From assembly GCA_963661945.1 (NCBI GenBank), contig CAVLDP010000019.1:1-48602 (forward strand): a stretch of 48,602 bases of DNA. The letters are read 5' to 3'. The position numbers were made by a program, and so were the translations under genes. The notes below the pieces were generated by a model that did no database searches, was not told where the DNA came from, and was given only the letters and a program-made list of their open reading frames with translations. Below are positions 7,952-17,294 of the stretch, one piece after another. Position 1 is the stretch's first letter. Each line of letters opens with the position of its first letter. The DNA is from CAVLDP01 sp963661945 (GTDB lineage: Bacteria > Bacillota > Clostridia > Lachnospirales > Lachnospiraceae).

Positions 7952-8233
7952 AAATGAATTTTTGAAACCGTTGAAGCGGAGATCAAAGCAGCATAAGCGC
8001 GCACAGAGAGCCGGGGTAGCTGAGAGCCTGGTGGAGATGCTGGTTGCCAAATGGACCGCGGAGGGCATGGTCAAAGGCCGGATGGCTTAGTATTCCATGA
8101 CGTGAGGCAGGCGTTACGAGCCCTGGATATGTTAGTATCCGTAAGATGCATGATTTGATTCATGAAGCAAGGTGGCACCGCGGGTGATTTATAGCTCGTC
8201 CTTGACAGTTTTTGTCGAGGGCGAGTTTTTTTG
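7952..8233 (+). promoter_or_regulatory. Tryptophan T-box leader
   Basis: The canonical T-box sequence AAGGTGGCACCGCG is at 8169-8182, and the AGAGAG and GTAGCTGAGAG segments of stem I are at about 8006-8025. The candidate specifier codon is TGG (Trp) in CCAAATGGACC near 8050, consistent with the trp genes downstream. Uncharged tRNA-Trp would stabilise the antiterminator; otherwise the terminator at 8194-8232 forms. It fills the 418-base gap before trpE. Confidence 0.92.
8194..8232 (+). terminator. T-box-controlled terminator before trpE
   Basis: A 12-bp stem CTCGTCCTTGAC/GTCGAGGGCGAG with a GTTTTT-type loop is followed by seven T. It immediately follows the T-box sequence, with which it is mutually exclusive. 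Confidence 0.9.
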
Positions 8234-8284
8234 TTTTGGCAAGAATGGCAGAGAAGCCCTGTTCTTAGGATTAGGAGAGAGAAG

Positions 8285-9772
8285 ATGTACCCAACACTAG
8301 ATGAGGTCAGAAGAATTGCTTCTTCTGGCGATTACAAGAGAGTTCCAATTGCGAAGGAAATCCTGGCGGATTCCTATACGACGATTGAAGTGATGCGAAT
8401 CCTTCGAAATGTTAGCAAGCACTGCTATTTGCTCGAGAGCGCTTCTCAGCAGGAGCGGTGGGGCAGATATTCCTTCCTGGGGTATAACCCATCTATGGAG
8501 GTCACCTGTAATGATGGACATATGGAGATTCGCCTGGTTACAGAAGATGGCGAAGAGATGATCGAGGCGAAGGAGGTAAAGCATCCGGGGCAGGTTCTTC
8601 GACAGATTATCGCAGATTACAAGAGTCCGGTTATGAAGGATATGCCATCCTTTACTGGTGGGCTTGTGGGATATTTCTCCTACGACTATATCAAGTATGC
8701 GGAGCCTAAATTAACCCTTCGAGATTATGAGGGTTCTGATTTCAAGGATATGGATCTCATGCTTTTCGACCAGGTAATTGTCTTTGACCATTATAAGCAG
8801 AAGATTATCTGTATTGCGGGCTGTATGCTGGACCGATTAGACCAGTCCTATCTGGAGGCAGAGAAGAGAATCGATGCCATGATTGATCTGATTCGCTATG
8901 GAACTAAGGCAAATGATAAGCCGCTTCAGCTTGCATCTAAGATTACGCCCAAGTTCTCGCTAGAGGAATACAGTCGTATGGTAGAGAAGGCCAAGGACTA
9001 TATCCGCGAGGGGGACATCTTCCAGGTGGTGCTATCGAATCCTATGCGAGCTAAGGCGGAGGGAAGCCTGTTTGACACCTACCGCATTCTTCGTGCCAGC
9101 AATCCTTCTCCATATATGTTCTATTTCTCGAGTGATGATATTGAGCTTGCGGGAGCCTCGCCAGAGACCCTGGCCAAGCTCGAAGATGGAGTGGCATCTA
9201 CATTTCCACTGGCGGGCACAAGACCAAGGGGAGCGACAGAGGAGGAGGACCGCCGCTTGGAGGAGGAGCTGCTACAGGATGAGAAGGAAATCGCCGAGCA
9301 CAACATGCTTGTGGACCTTGGTAGAAATGATATGGGCAGAATCAGTAAGATTGGTAGCGTAGAGGTGAAGAAATACATGGAAATCGAGAGATACAGCCAT
9401 GTGATGCATATCGGTTCTACCGTGGAGGGAATCATCGATGATGACAAGGACGCGGTAGATGCAATCGATGCGATTCTTCCGGCGGGAACCCTCTCTGGAG
9501 CACCGAAGTTTCGCGCCTGCCAGATCATCGAGGAGCTGGAGCAGTCCAAGCGAGGCGTCTACGGTGGCGCGATTGGATATCTGGACTTTGCGGGAAATTT
9601 AGACACCTGTATCGCGATTCGCCTGGTCTATAAGAAGGCAGATCAGATTTGTATTCGTTCTGGAGCAGGAATTGTGGCGGATTCGGTTCCGGAGAAGGAA
9701 TTTGCAGAATGCACGAATAAGGCCAAGGCTGTGATGCTGGCAATCACGGAAGCGGAAGGGGGAGTTTTGTAA
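8285..9772 (+). CDS. trpE: Anthranilate synthase component I
   Basis: TrpE makes anthranilate from chorismate with ammonia delivered by TrpG, the first committed step of tryptophan synthesis. The 495-residue protein has the N-terminal regulatory region with CYLLESA (the LLES motif involved in tryptophan feedback binding), then the chorismate-binding domain with REGDIFQVVLSN, FPLAGTRPRG, HNMLVDLGRND, LPAGTLSGAPK and IRSGAGIVADS. The frame is open from 8231, inside the terminator, but ATG 8285 has TAGGAGAG nine bases upstream and the expected N-terminus. Its stop overlaps trpG by one base (TAATG). Confidence 0.96.
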   Translation: MYPTLDEVRRIASSGDYKRVPIAKEILADSYTTIEVMRILRNVSKHCYLLESASQQERWGRYSFLGYNPSMEVTCNDGHMEIRLVTEDGEEMIEAKEVKHPGQVLRQIIADYKSPVMKDMPSFTGGLVGYFSYDYIKYAEPKLTLRDYEGSDFKDMDLMLFDQVIVFDHYKQKIICIAGCMLDRLDQSYLEAEKRIDAMIDLIRYGTKANDKPLQLASKITPKFSLEEYSRMVEKAKDYIREGDIFQVVLSNPMRAKAEGSLFDTYRILRASNPSPYMFYFSSDDIELAGASPETLAKLEDGVASTFPLAGTRPRGATEEEDRRLEEELLQDEKEIAEHNMLVDLGRNDMGRISKIGSVEVKKYMEIERYSHVMHIGSTVEGIIDDDKDAVDAIDAILPAGTLSGAPKFRACQIIEELEQSKRGVYGGAIGYLDFAGNLDTCIAIRLVYKKADQICIRSGAGIVADSVPEKEFAECTNKAKAVMLAITEAEGGVL

Positions 9773-10353
9773 TGATACTTCTAATTGATAATTATGATTC
9801 TTTTTCCTACAACCTCTATCAGCTATTAGGTTCCATCGAGCCCGATATTTCTGTCATTAGAAATGATGAATTATCGGTAGATGAGATTGAGAAGCGAAAG
9901 CCGGAAGCAATTGTCTTATCTCCCGGACCGGGCAGACCGGCGGATGCAGGAGTTTGTATCGATGTGGTGAAGGCCCTTCGAGGTAAGATTCCACTTCTTG
10001 GCGTTTGCCTGGGTCATCAGGCTATTTGCGAAGCATACGGTGGAACTGTCACTTATGCCAGTGAGCTTATGCATGGCAAGAAGAAACCCATGCTAAGAGT
10101 GGGGGAGAGCCTGATTCTCGATGGACTGACGGAAACCTTCTATGGAGCCAGATATCATTCTCTGGCAGCAGCGGAAGAGACTCTGCCAGAGGAGCTTCAT
10201 GTAGTATCCAGGTCGCCAGAAGGGGAAGTTATGGCGGTGGAGGATCCGCAGTCGCTTGTCTTCGGGTTACAATTTCATCCGGAGTCGGTGATGACGGATG
10301 ACGGATATCGTATGATGGAGAATTTTATGCGGGTGGTGAGAAAGCATGGCTAA
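9772..10353 (+). CDS. trpG: Anthranilate synthase glutamine amidotransferase component
   Basis: TrpG hydrolyses glutamine and passes ammonia to TrpE. The 193-residue class I amidotransferase starts ILLIDNYDSFSYNLYQ and has the nucleophile C79 in LLGVCLGHQAI and the H169/E171 pair in LQFHPES. It is a single domain; no TrpD domain is fused behind it. The same protein type can serve p-aminobenzoate synthesis as PabA, so dual use is possible. It overlaps trpE by one base and trpCF by eight. Confidence 0.95.
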   Translation: MILLIDNYDSFSYNLYQLLGSIEPDISVIRNDELSVDEIEKRKPEAIVLSPGPGRPADAGVCIDVVKALRGKIPLLGVCLGHQAICEAYGGTVTYASELMHGKKKPMLRVGESLILDGLTETFYGARYHSLAAAEETLPEELHVVSRSPEGEVMAVEDPQSLVFGLQFHPESVMTDDGYRMMENFMRVVRKHG

Positions 10354-11782
10354 TATATTAGAAGAAATCGCAGAGGCAACAAGAAGCAGAATTGCCCTCG
10401 AGATGGAAGAGATTCCGCTTGAAGACATGAAGGCGATGGCGGAGGTCAATCTGGCTCCGGCCGGAAGATTCTACAATGCTCTGAAGCAGGAGGGAATGTC
10501 TTATATCTGCGAGGTGAAGAAGGCATCCCCGAGCAAGGGCCTAATTGCAGAGGATTTTCCATATCTCGAGATTGCAAGAGAATATGAGGAAGCAGGAGCG
10601 GCTGCAATTTCCTGCCTTACAGAGCCTAAGTGGTTTCTGGGATCTAATCAGTATCTGAAGGAAATTGCTTCTGCGGTATCAATTCCAGTTCTTAAGAAGG
10701 ATTTCACGATAGATCCCTATATGATCTATCAGGCAGCAGCTTATGGCGCTTCGGCCATCCTTCTGATCTGCGCCATCTTAAGTGATGAGGAACTGAAATC
10801 CTACCGGATTCTGGCAGAGAGCCTGGGACTTGATGCTCTCGTGGAAGCCCATGATGAGACAGAGATTGAGCGGGCAATCGCATCCGGAGCCCGAATCATA
10901 GGTGTGAATAATCGAAATCTCAAGAATTTTACCGTTGATACAGCAAATTCCGCATCTCTTCGAAGCCTGGTGCCACCGGACATCCTCTTCGTATCGGAAA
11001 GTGGCATTCAGACTTCTTCAGATGTTGATAATCTCCGGAAATGCCAGGTGGATGCAGTGCTAATTGGAGAGACTCTGATGCGTTCGGAGAATAAGAAGGA
11101 GAAGCTTAGAGAATTAAATGGTGGAGAGGCGGTAAGGACGCCTGGCGAGAAGTCTAGAAAGCCAAAGGTTAAGATCTGTGGTCTCTACCGGCCAGAAGAT
11201 ATTGAGATGATAAATGAAGCAAGACCGGATTTCTGTGGCTTTATCATTGATTTCCCAAAGTCGCATAGGTCCAGGACGCCGGATGAAGTGAGGTATCTTA
11301 GAGCAGGACTTGCTCCGGGGATTGTCCCAGTTGGTGTCTTTGTCGATGAAGATCCAGATGTTATCGCAGACCTGCTTCAGGATGGAACCATAGAGGTAGC
11401 TCAGCTTCATGGAAATGAGACAGAGGATGAGATAGTATCGCTCAAGATGCGAACAGGTAAGCCCATTTCAAAGGCAATACAGATTCGGACTTCGGACGAT
11501 ATAGAGCGGGCTATTTCCTGCCCGGCGGATTATATCCTTCTGGACCAGGGTCAGGGAGCAGGCAAGACCTTCGACTGGAGCCTAATCAACGAAGAAGCGA
11601 GGAGGAAACTCGAGGGCAGAAAATGGTTTCTGGCTGGAGGGCTGGATAGCAGCAATATTGCATCGGCGATTGAGTCGCTTCATCCATGGGGGCTGGATCT
11701 AAGTTCGGGTGTTGAGACGGAGAAGGTCAAGGACCGAGACAAGGTGATGGAGGTCCTTCGTATCGCAAGAGAGGATAGATAA
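10346..11782 (+). CDS. trpCF: Fused indole-3-glycerol phosphate synthase / PRA isomerase
   Basis: One 478-residue chain covers two steps. Residues 1-255 are TrpC: CEVKKASPSKGLI, FLGSNQYLKEI, KKDFTIDPYMIYQA, GVNNRNLKNFTVD, SESGIQTSSDV. Residues about 272-478 are TrpF: KVKICGLYRPEDI with its catalytic cysteine, VGVFVDEDPDVIADL, VAQLHGNE, ILLDQGQGAGKTFDW, WFLAGGLDSSN and GLDLSSGVE. Such a fusion is best known from enterobacteria; here the join is a short charged linker. The start overlaps trpG. The PRA isomerase substrate requires TrpD, which is not encoded in this operon. Confidence 0.95.
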   Translation: MANILEEIAEATRSRIALEMEEIPLEDMKAMAEVNLAPAGRFYNALKQEGMSYICEVKKASPSKGLIAEDFPYLEIAREYEEAGAAAISCLTEPKWFLGSNQYLKEIASAVSIPVLKKDFTIDPYMIYQAAAYGASAILLICAILSDEELKSYRILAESLGLDALVEAHDETEIERAIASGARIIGVNNRNLKNFTVDTANSASLRSLVPPDILFVSESGIQTSSDVDNLRKCQVDAVLIGETLMRSENKKEKLRELNGGEAVRTPGEKSRKPKVKICGLYRPEDIEMINEARPDFCGFIIDFPKSHRSRTPDEVRYLRAGLAPGIVPVGVFVDEDPDVIADLLQDGTIEVAQLHGNETEDEIVSLKMRTGKPISKAIQIRTSDDIERAISCPADYILLDQGQGAGKTFDWSLINEEARRKLEGRKWFLAGGLDSSNIASAIESLHPWGLDLSSGVETEKVKDRDKVMEVLRIAREDR

Positions 11783-11796
11783 GAGGAGAGAAGATT

Positions 11797-12987
11797 ATGA
11801 GTAACAGTAAGGGAAGATTCGGAATTCACGGCGGGCAATATATTCCAGAGACATTGATGAATGCGGTGCTGGAGTTGGAGGAGGCCTACAATCATTACAA
11901 GGATGATCCAGAATTCAACGCAGAGCTTACAGAGCTTCTGAATGAATATGCAGGTCGTCCATCCAGACTCTACTATGCCAAGCATATGACAGAGGACTTG
12001 GGAGGCGCCAAAGTCTATCTCAAGCGAGAGGACCTAAATCACACCGGAGCGCACAAGATTAATAATGTGCTAGGACAGGCACTCCTGGCAAAGAAAATGG
12101 GTAAGACCAGACTGATTGCAGAGACTGGTGCAGGTCAGCATGGTGTAGCAACAGCGACGGCTGCGGCACTTCTTGGCATGGAATGCGTCGTCTATATGGG
12201 AGAGGAGGATACCAAGCGACAGGCGCTCAATGTCTATCGCATGAAGCTTCTAGGTGCAGAGGTGATTCCTGTCACATCCGGAACTGCAACGCTAAAGGAT
12301 GCGGTTTCCGAGGCTATGAGAGAATGGACGAATCGCATTGATGATACTCATTATTGCCTGGGCTCCGTGATGGGACCATATCCATTTCCAACAATTGTTC
12401 GTGATTTTCAGGCTGTGATCTCCAGGGAGATTAAGAGTCAGATGCTAGAGAAGGAAGGCAGACTTCCGGACGTTGTAATGGCATGTGTGGGCGGCGGATC
12501 AAATGCAATTGGTTCCTTCTATCATTTCATCGAGGACGAGGGAGTTCGCCTGATTGGTTGTGAGGCAGCAGGTCGTGGAATCGATACCAAGGAGACTGCG
12601 GCGACGATTAATACAGGTCGCATAGGAATCTTCCATGGAATGAAGTCTTATTTCTGTCAGGATGAATATGGTCAGATTGCACCAGTTTATTCCATTTCGG
12701 CAGGACTGGATTACCCGGGCATCGGACCAGAGCATGCCATGCTATATGATCAGGGCAGAGCAGAATATGTGGCTGTGACCGATGAAGAAGCGGTAGCAGC
12801 ATTTGAGTATCTGTCTAAGACGGAAGGTATTATTCCTGCGATTGAGTCGGCTCACGCGGTGGCGCACGCCATGAAGATTGTGCCATCTCTTCCAAAGGAT
12901 CAGATTGTAGTTGTTACCATTTCTGGCCGCGGCGATAAGGACGTGGCTGCTATTGCTAGATATAAGGGGGAAGACATCTATGAGTAA
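11797..12987 (+). CDS. trpB: Tryptophan synthase beta chain
   Basis: TrpB joins indole and serine to form tryptophan using pyridoxal phosphate. The 396-residue protein is of the TrpB1 type: PLP lysine K87 in HTGAHKINN, ETGAGQHGVATATAA, CVVYMGEED, and the phosphate-binding loop GGGSNAIGSF. GAGGAGAG precedes the ATG. It lies 14 bases after trpCF and overlaps trpA by eight bases, which fits their assembly as an alpha2-beta2 complex. Confidence 0.97.
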   Translation: MSNSKGRFGIHGGQYIPETLMNAVLELEEAYNHYKDDPEFNAELTELLNEYAGRPSRLYYAKHMTEDLGGAKVYLKREDLNHTGAHKINNVLGQALLAKKMGKTRLIAETGAGQHGVATATAAALLGMECVVYMGEEDTKRQALNVYRMKLLGAEVIPVTSGTATLKDAVSEAMREWTNRIDDTHYCLGSVMGPYPFPTIVRDFQAVISREIKSQMLEKEGRLPDVVMACVGGGSNAIGSFYHFIEDEGVRLIGCEAAGRGIDTKETAATINTGRIGIFHGMKSYFCQDEYGQIAPVYSISAGLDYPGIGPEHAMLYDQGRAEYVAVTDEEAVAAFEYLSKTEGIIPAIESAHAVAHAMKIVPSLPKDQIVVVTISGRGDKDVAAIARYKGEDIYE

Positions 12988-13759
12988 GAGAATTAGAGAA
13001 GCCTTTTCGGATGGTAAGGCATTCATTCCATTTATCACATCTGGGGATCCATCCCTTGCGGTTACAGAGCAGCTGGTATATGCCATGGCAGAAGCTGGGG
13101 CGGATATTATTGAGCTTGGCATCCCGTTTTCTGACCCGACAGCAGAAGGTCCGGTGATTCAGGCGGCCAATATCAGAGCTCTCTCTGGCGGCGTAACTAC
13201 GGACAAGGTCTTCGATATGGTGGAGAGAATTCGACAGAATTGTGATATTCCGCTTGTCTTCATGACCTATGCCAATGTGGTCTTCGGCTATGGGATTGAG
13301 CGATTCGTAGATCGTATGGAGCAGGTTGGCATGGATGGCCTGATTCTGCCGGATGTGCCTTACGAGGAGAAGGAGGAATTCGACGGAGTCTGCAAGAACC
13401 ATGGGATTGATTTCATTTCTCTGATCGCACCAACCTCTCATGAGAGAATCGCTATGATTGCAGCGGAGGCTTCTGGCTTTGTCTACTGTGTATCCTCTAT
13501 GGGTGTCACTGGTATGAGAAATGAAATCACATCGGACATTGATGGCATGGTGGCACTCGTGAGAGAAGCGAATCCAGAAATCCCAGTTGCCATCGGATTT
13601 GGTATCTCAAATCCAGAGACAGCGCGTGTTATGGCACAAAAGTCGGATGGCGCAATAGTGGGCTCTGCCATTGTGAAACTGTGTGAACAGTATGGAGAGG
13701 ACAGTATATCTCATGTGGCCAAACTGGTTCGCGACATGAAGGATGCGATTATGGCCTAG
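12980..13759 (+). CDS. trpA: Tryptophan synthase alpha chain
   Basis: TrpA cleaves indole-3-glycerol phosphate and channels indole to TrpB. The frame is open from 12911, but ATG 12980 has AAGGGGG upstream and gives MSKRIREAFSDGKAFIPFI and 259 residues, normal for the family. Catalytic E45 (ELGIPFSDP) is present. The second catalytic acid, aspartate 60 of the enterobacterial enzyme, is glutamate here (E56 in TAEGP). The C-terminal phosphate-binding stretches AIGFGISNPE and GAIVGSAIV are intact. Last gene of the operon, followed by a hairpin. Confidence 0.95.
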   Translation: MSKRIREAFSDGKAFIPFITSGDPSLAVTEQLVYAMAEAGADIIELGIPFSDPTAEGPVIQAANIRALSGGVTTDKVFDMVERIRQNCDIPLVFMTYANVVFGYGIERFVDRMEQVGMDGLILPDVPYEEKEEFDGVCKNHGIDFISLIAPTSHERIAMIAAEASGFVYCVSSMGVTGMRNEITSDIDGMVALVREANPEIPVAIGFGISNPETARVMAQKSDGAIVGSAIVKLCEQYGEDSISHVAKLVRDMKDAIMA

Positions 13760-13788
13760 AAATTAAATCAAATTTTTATAATTTATGA

Positions 13789-13840
13789 AGCACTTTTCAT
13801 GGAGACTTGGTAAAATGGTCTTAATGAAGAGTGCTTTTGC
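13789..13840 (+). terminator. Probable terminator of the trp operon
   Basis: A 12-bp stem AGCACTTTTCAT/ATGAAGAGTGCT (13789-13800, 13824-13835, one wobble) encloses a 23-base loop with an inner AGAC/GTCT pairing. The T stretch (TTTTGCTTCT) is imperfect, so some read-through into the kinase gene is possible. Confidence 0.6.
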
Positions 13841-13860
13841 TTCTCTATGAGGAGGTTTTT

Positions 13861-16800
13861 ATGAGGAAATCTAGGAAATTACTGAATATATTAGTGATTG
13901 TGATTATCGCACTTACGATAATCATAGGTCTGACACAGAAGAGTGGAGGACTTGAATATTTCTCCAATGATACGGAGGACTATAGCACTGGTTGGGTGAG
14001 AGTTTACGAAGATGGCAGTGAGGAAGAGATTAGCCTGCCTTATTCGGGCGCTAAGAAGGGGGAGACGCTGACGATACGAAATACCCTCCCTGCAGATGCG
14101 GCTGGACAATCCTTAACTTTTATGGCAAATGGTAATTATGTCACGGTTACGGTGGATGATGAGGTAATCTACGAGGATGGTATGGTAGATGCTGTGATGC
14201 AGGATGTCGGCATGGCGGATGAGAATAAGCCAGATTCTAAGGAAGATGGCAATTCGGCGGACGACAACCAAGGAGACGAAACCAAAGGAGACGCAGCCCA
14301 GGGAGATCTCCGTTCGGCAATTGGTCGGACCAATAACTATATTACCTTGCCGAGCACAATTGACGATGGTGTGATTGAGATTAGCATGACAATCATAAGC
14401 AGTGCCAAGGTAGAGCAGATTGGCAAGGTCACAATTGCCAATCAGGGTATGTCCCTTCTTAATCTGATGACAAGTGGCATGTCAAGCATGGTTACGGGTA
14501 TTATCATGCTTACTGCCATGATTATGCTGATTGCCATGATGTCGATTCAGCTTCTGACGAAGAAGCCAATCGATGGAATGCTGGAGATGATTCTCTTTGA
14601 CCTGGCGGCAGCAGGTTATAACTTCCTGAATTCGACCCTGATGAGTTATTTCATAGATAATCTTCTCCTTCAGAATCTGCTGCAGAACCTATGCATGCTG
14701 CTTCTGCCATTCCTTCTGACCTTGTATTACTGCGATCGAGCAGACGAATGCTGCCGCAAGGCTTACCATGTCCTGCTTTGGATCAATCTATGCGTGCTGG
14801 TAGTTCAGATGGGACTTCAGATTACGACGCTTTATTCCTTTGATGAGCTCTCTTTCCTATGTGGCGGAATGCTTATGATTTCTGCATTATTTGCCATGGG
14901 AACTAATCGGATACAGCATGGTAAGAAGCGGAGATATGACTATATTCTGGAGAAATGTGCACTGGCCTTACTCGCCCTCTCAGAATTTATTAGTCTGACA
15001 CTGACATATACCGTTGGAGACCAGAGTGATAAGGGCTATGTTCAGGGCTTCCTTATTATTTATTGTATCAGCATGGTTTTGGTGCAGGCTTATAGAACCT
15101 ATGAAGCTAATATGGAGATTGAAGCCGCCTATATGCAGGAGAAGATGGAGCTTGCTCTTGCGGCAAATGAAGCCAAGTCCAACTTCATGTCGAATATGTC
15201 ACATGAGATTCGTACGCCAATGAATGCGATTGTTGGTATGACAGAGATTCTTATGCGAAGCGACTTGCCTGAGCAGGAGATGGAGTATATAACTAATATT
15301 CGAAATTCCGGCAATGCTCTTCTGTCAATTATCAATGATATCCTAGACTTCTCCAAGATTGAGTCGGGCAAGATGGAACTTGTCGATGAGGATTATGAAC
15401 CGCTCTCTGTGCTTCATGATCTTGGGATTATGTTCCTTAGTCGAATCGGAAGCAAGAAGATTCGCCTAATCTTTGATATCGATCCGAATCTGCCGAAGAC
15501 CTTGCGAGGAGATGGCCTTAGGCTGCGACAGATTATGGTTAATATCCTGGGCAATGCCGTCAAATATACGGATCAGGGCTACGTTATACTGACGATTCGC
15601 TCAAATAGGGTGGAAGACCACGTCAGCCTCTTCATTTCTATCAAGGATACAGGAATGGGCATTAAGGAAGAGGATCGTGAGAAGATTTTCACATCCTTTG
15701 AACAGGTGGATTCCAAGAAGAATCACCATAAGGAAGGAACTGGCCTGGGTCTTGCAATCTCAGAGCGCCTGGTAGAAGCAATGGGTGGCAAGCTGGAACT
15801 TGATTCGACCTATGGAGAAGGCTCAGAGTTCTACTTTACGATTGATCAGGGAGTTGTGGATGAGACGCCAGGAACCAGAATTCGAGAGGACGCAAAGAAT
15901 ACACGACTTAGTGCTAAGATAGAAGATAGTGAGAGCCTAGAGAAGCTGCAGAGCCTTGTTGAGAAATTTGGGCTTACCTTTGTCTCCTATGAGGAAGTTC
16001 TGTCTGGGGCGGAAGTTGATTTCATCCTGATGGAACGCTATCCATATTGGGAGGAGGAGAGCGAGCGAGATCGCATCAAGGAGATGGGATGTGAAGTATA
16101 CGTCCTTCGGAACCCGCTTCTTGAGACGACGAGTTCTGAGGAAGTAAAGTATATTGATTTGCCGCTCTATAGTCTGAATCTGTGTCGGATTATCAACCAT
16201 GAGAATGTTATGCTTGAGAAATCTGGGCCGGCAACGATTGACTTTGAGGCGCCGGAGGCGCGTCTCCTTGTAGTTGATGATAATGAGATGAATCTGAAGG
16301 TTGCAATAGGCCTTATGGCACCGATGCATATGCAGATCGATACTGCTGGCGACGGACGCAAGGCGCTGGAGATGATTCAGAGGAATCATTACGATCTCGT
16401 TCTTATGGATCACATGATGCCGATTATGGATGGCGTGGAAGCCACCAGGGCTCTTCGTCATCTGCCAGGAGTCTATTATTGGAAGCTGCCGGTGATTGCT
16501 CTTTCTGCGAATGCGCTCGCAGAGTCCAAGACAGAGTTTGAGAAAGCAGGCATGAATGATTTCATAGCCAAGCCGATTGATATGCAGGATCTCTGTGCGA
16601 AGATCAAGAAATATCTGCCAGAGGAGAAGGTGATTCTAAGGAGCGCTGAGGAGATGGAGAAGCAGATGGCTTCTGCATCGAAGATGGAGGAGCCGCTCCC
16701 GCAGATTGAAGGACTCGATACGGCAGCAGGTGTGAAGAATTCTGGTTCCAGAGAATTATGGGAGAGCCTGCTTGGCGATTTCTATAAGATGATTGATCTC

Positions 16801-17280
16801 AAAGCTCGGAAGATGGAAGAGTGCTTGGAAGAAGGATTGATTCGTGACTTTACGATAGAGGTTCATGCCGAGAAGAACACTTCTCGTATGATTGGAGCGC
16901 TGGAGTTATCTGATCTATTCTATGAGCTGGAACAGGCGGGTAATCGTGAGGACATTTCATTTATCGAAGAGCATGTGGAGGAAGCGCTCACTCTGTTTCG
17001 GAGCTACAAACCGATTCTGAAGCCATATGCTGTGGTAGCACAGGAGGAATTGGTTGAGGTTAGCGCTTCCGAGATAATCGAAGTATTAGATGTGCTTCGC
17101 ATGGCGGTAGACGCCTTTGACTTGGACCAGGCGGATGAGGCGATGAAGCAGCTTGAGACCTATAAGCTGCCGGAGGAACTCGATTGCGATATGGAGAAGC
17201 TTCGAGCCTATGTTGCTGATGTTGCCATGGAAGAGATTCTTGAGACAACAGATCATATGAAGACGATACTAGAGAGATAA
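13861..17280 (+). CDS. Hybrid sensor histidine kinase with receiver and Hpt-like domains
   Basis: This 1139-residue membrane kinase has one N-terminal membrane segment (about 7-23), an outside domain of some 180 residues with a very acidic, low-complexity stretch near 118-150, six or seven membrane segments at about 200-410, a short coiled coil, HisKA with H448 (NMSHEIRTPMNAI), HATPase (NILGNAVKYT, KDTGMGI, GTGLGLAIS), a degenerate receiver-like region (680-785), a true receiver (VVDDNEMN, D850 in LMDHMMPIMDG, K904) and a C-terminal Hpt-like domain with H1002 (VHAEKNTSRMIGA). In the Hpt motif leucine and glycine of HxLKG are replaced by glutamate and asparagine. ATG 13861 follows GAGGAGG. It heads a signalling cluster of four genes; the ligand is unknown. 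Confidence 0.92.
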   Translation: MRKSRKLLNILVIVIIALTIIIGLTQKSGGLEYFSNDTEDYSTGWVRVYEDGSEEEISLPYSGAKKGETLTIRNTLPADAAGQSLTFMANGNYVTVTVDDEVIYEDGMVDAVMQDVGMADENKPDSKEDGNSADDNQGDETKGDAAQGDLRSAIGRTNNYITLPSTIDDGVIEISMTIISSAKVEQIGKVTIANQGMSLLNLMTSGMSSMVTGIIMLTAMIMLIAMMSIQLLTKKPIDGMLEMILFDLAAAGYNFLNSTLMSYFIDNLLLQNLLQNLCMLLLPFLLTLYYCDRADECCRKAYHVLLWINLCVLVVQMGLQITTLYSFDELSFLCGGMLMISALFAMGTNRIQHGKKRRYDYILEKCALALLALSEFISLTLTYTVGDQSDKGYVQGFLIIYCISMVLVQAYRTYEANMEIEAAYMQEKMELALAANEAKSNFMSNMSHEIRTPMNAIVGMTEILMRSDLPEQEMEYITNIRNSGNALLSIINDILDFSKIESGKMELVDEDYEPLSVLHDLGIMFLSRIGSKKIRLIFDIDPNLPKTLRGDGLRLRQIMVNILGNAVKYTDQGYVILTIRSNRVEDHVSLFISIKDTGMGIKEEDREKIFTSFEQVDSKKNHHKEGTGLGLAISERLVEAMGGKLELDSTYGEGSEFYFTIDQGVVDETPGTRIREDAKNTRLSAKIEDSESLEKLQSLVEKFGLTFVSYEEVLSGAEVDFILMERYPYWEEESERDRIKEMGCEVYVLRNPLLETTSSEEVKYIDLPLYSLNLCRIINHENVMLEKSGPATIDFEAPEARLLVVDDNEMNLKVAIGLMAPMHMQIDTAGDGRKALEMIQRNHYDLVLMDHMMPIMDGVEATRALRHLPGVYYWKLPVIALSANALAESKTEFEKAGMNDFIAKPIDMQDLCAKIKKYLPEEKVILRSAEEMEKQMASASKMEEPLPQIEGLDTAAGVKNSGSRELWESLLGDFYKMIDLKARKMEECLEEGLIRDFTIEVHAEKNTSRMIGALELSDLFYELEQAGNREDISFIEEHVEEALTLFRSYKPILKPYAVVAQEELVEVSASEIIEVLDVLRMAVDAFDLDQADEAMKQLETYKLPEELDCDMEKLRAYVADVAMEEILETTDHMKTILER

Positions 17281-17294
17281 TAAGGGAGATAGTT

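Noticed and set aside
7952..8233. trp leader peptide attenuator
   Set aside because: No short Trp-rich reading frame is present; the conserved T-box sequence and TGG specifier explain the leader.
9121..9549. 142-codon minus-strand frame very rich in serine
   Set aside because: Antisense to the chorismate-binding domain of trpE; serine richness reflects GAG/GGA-rich codons on the other strand.
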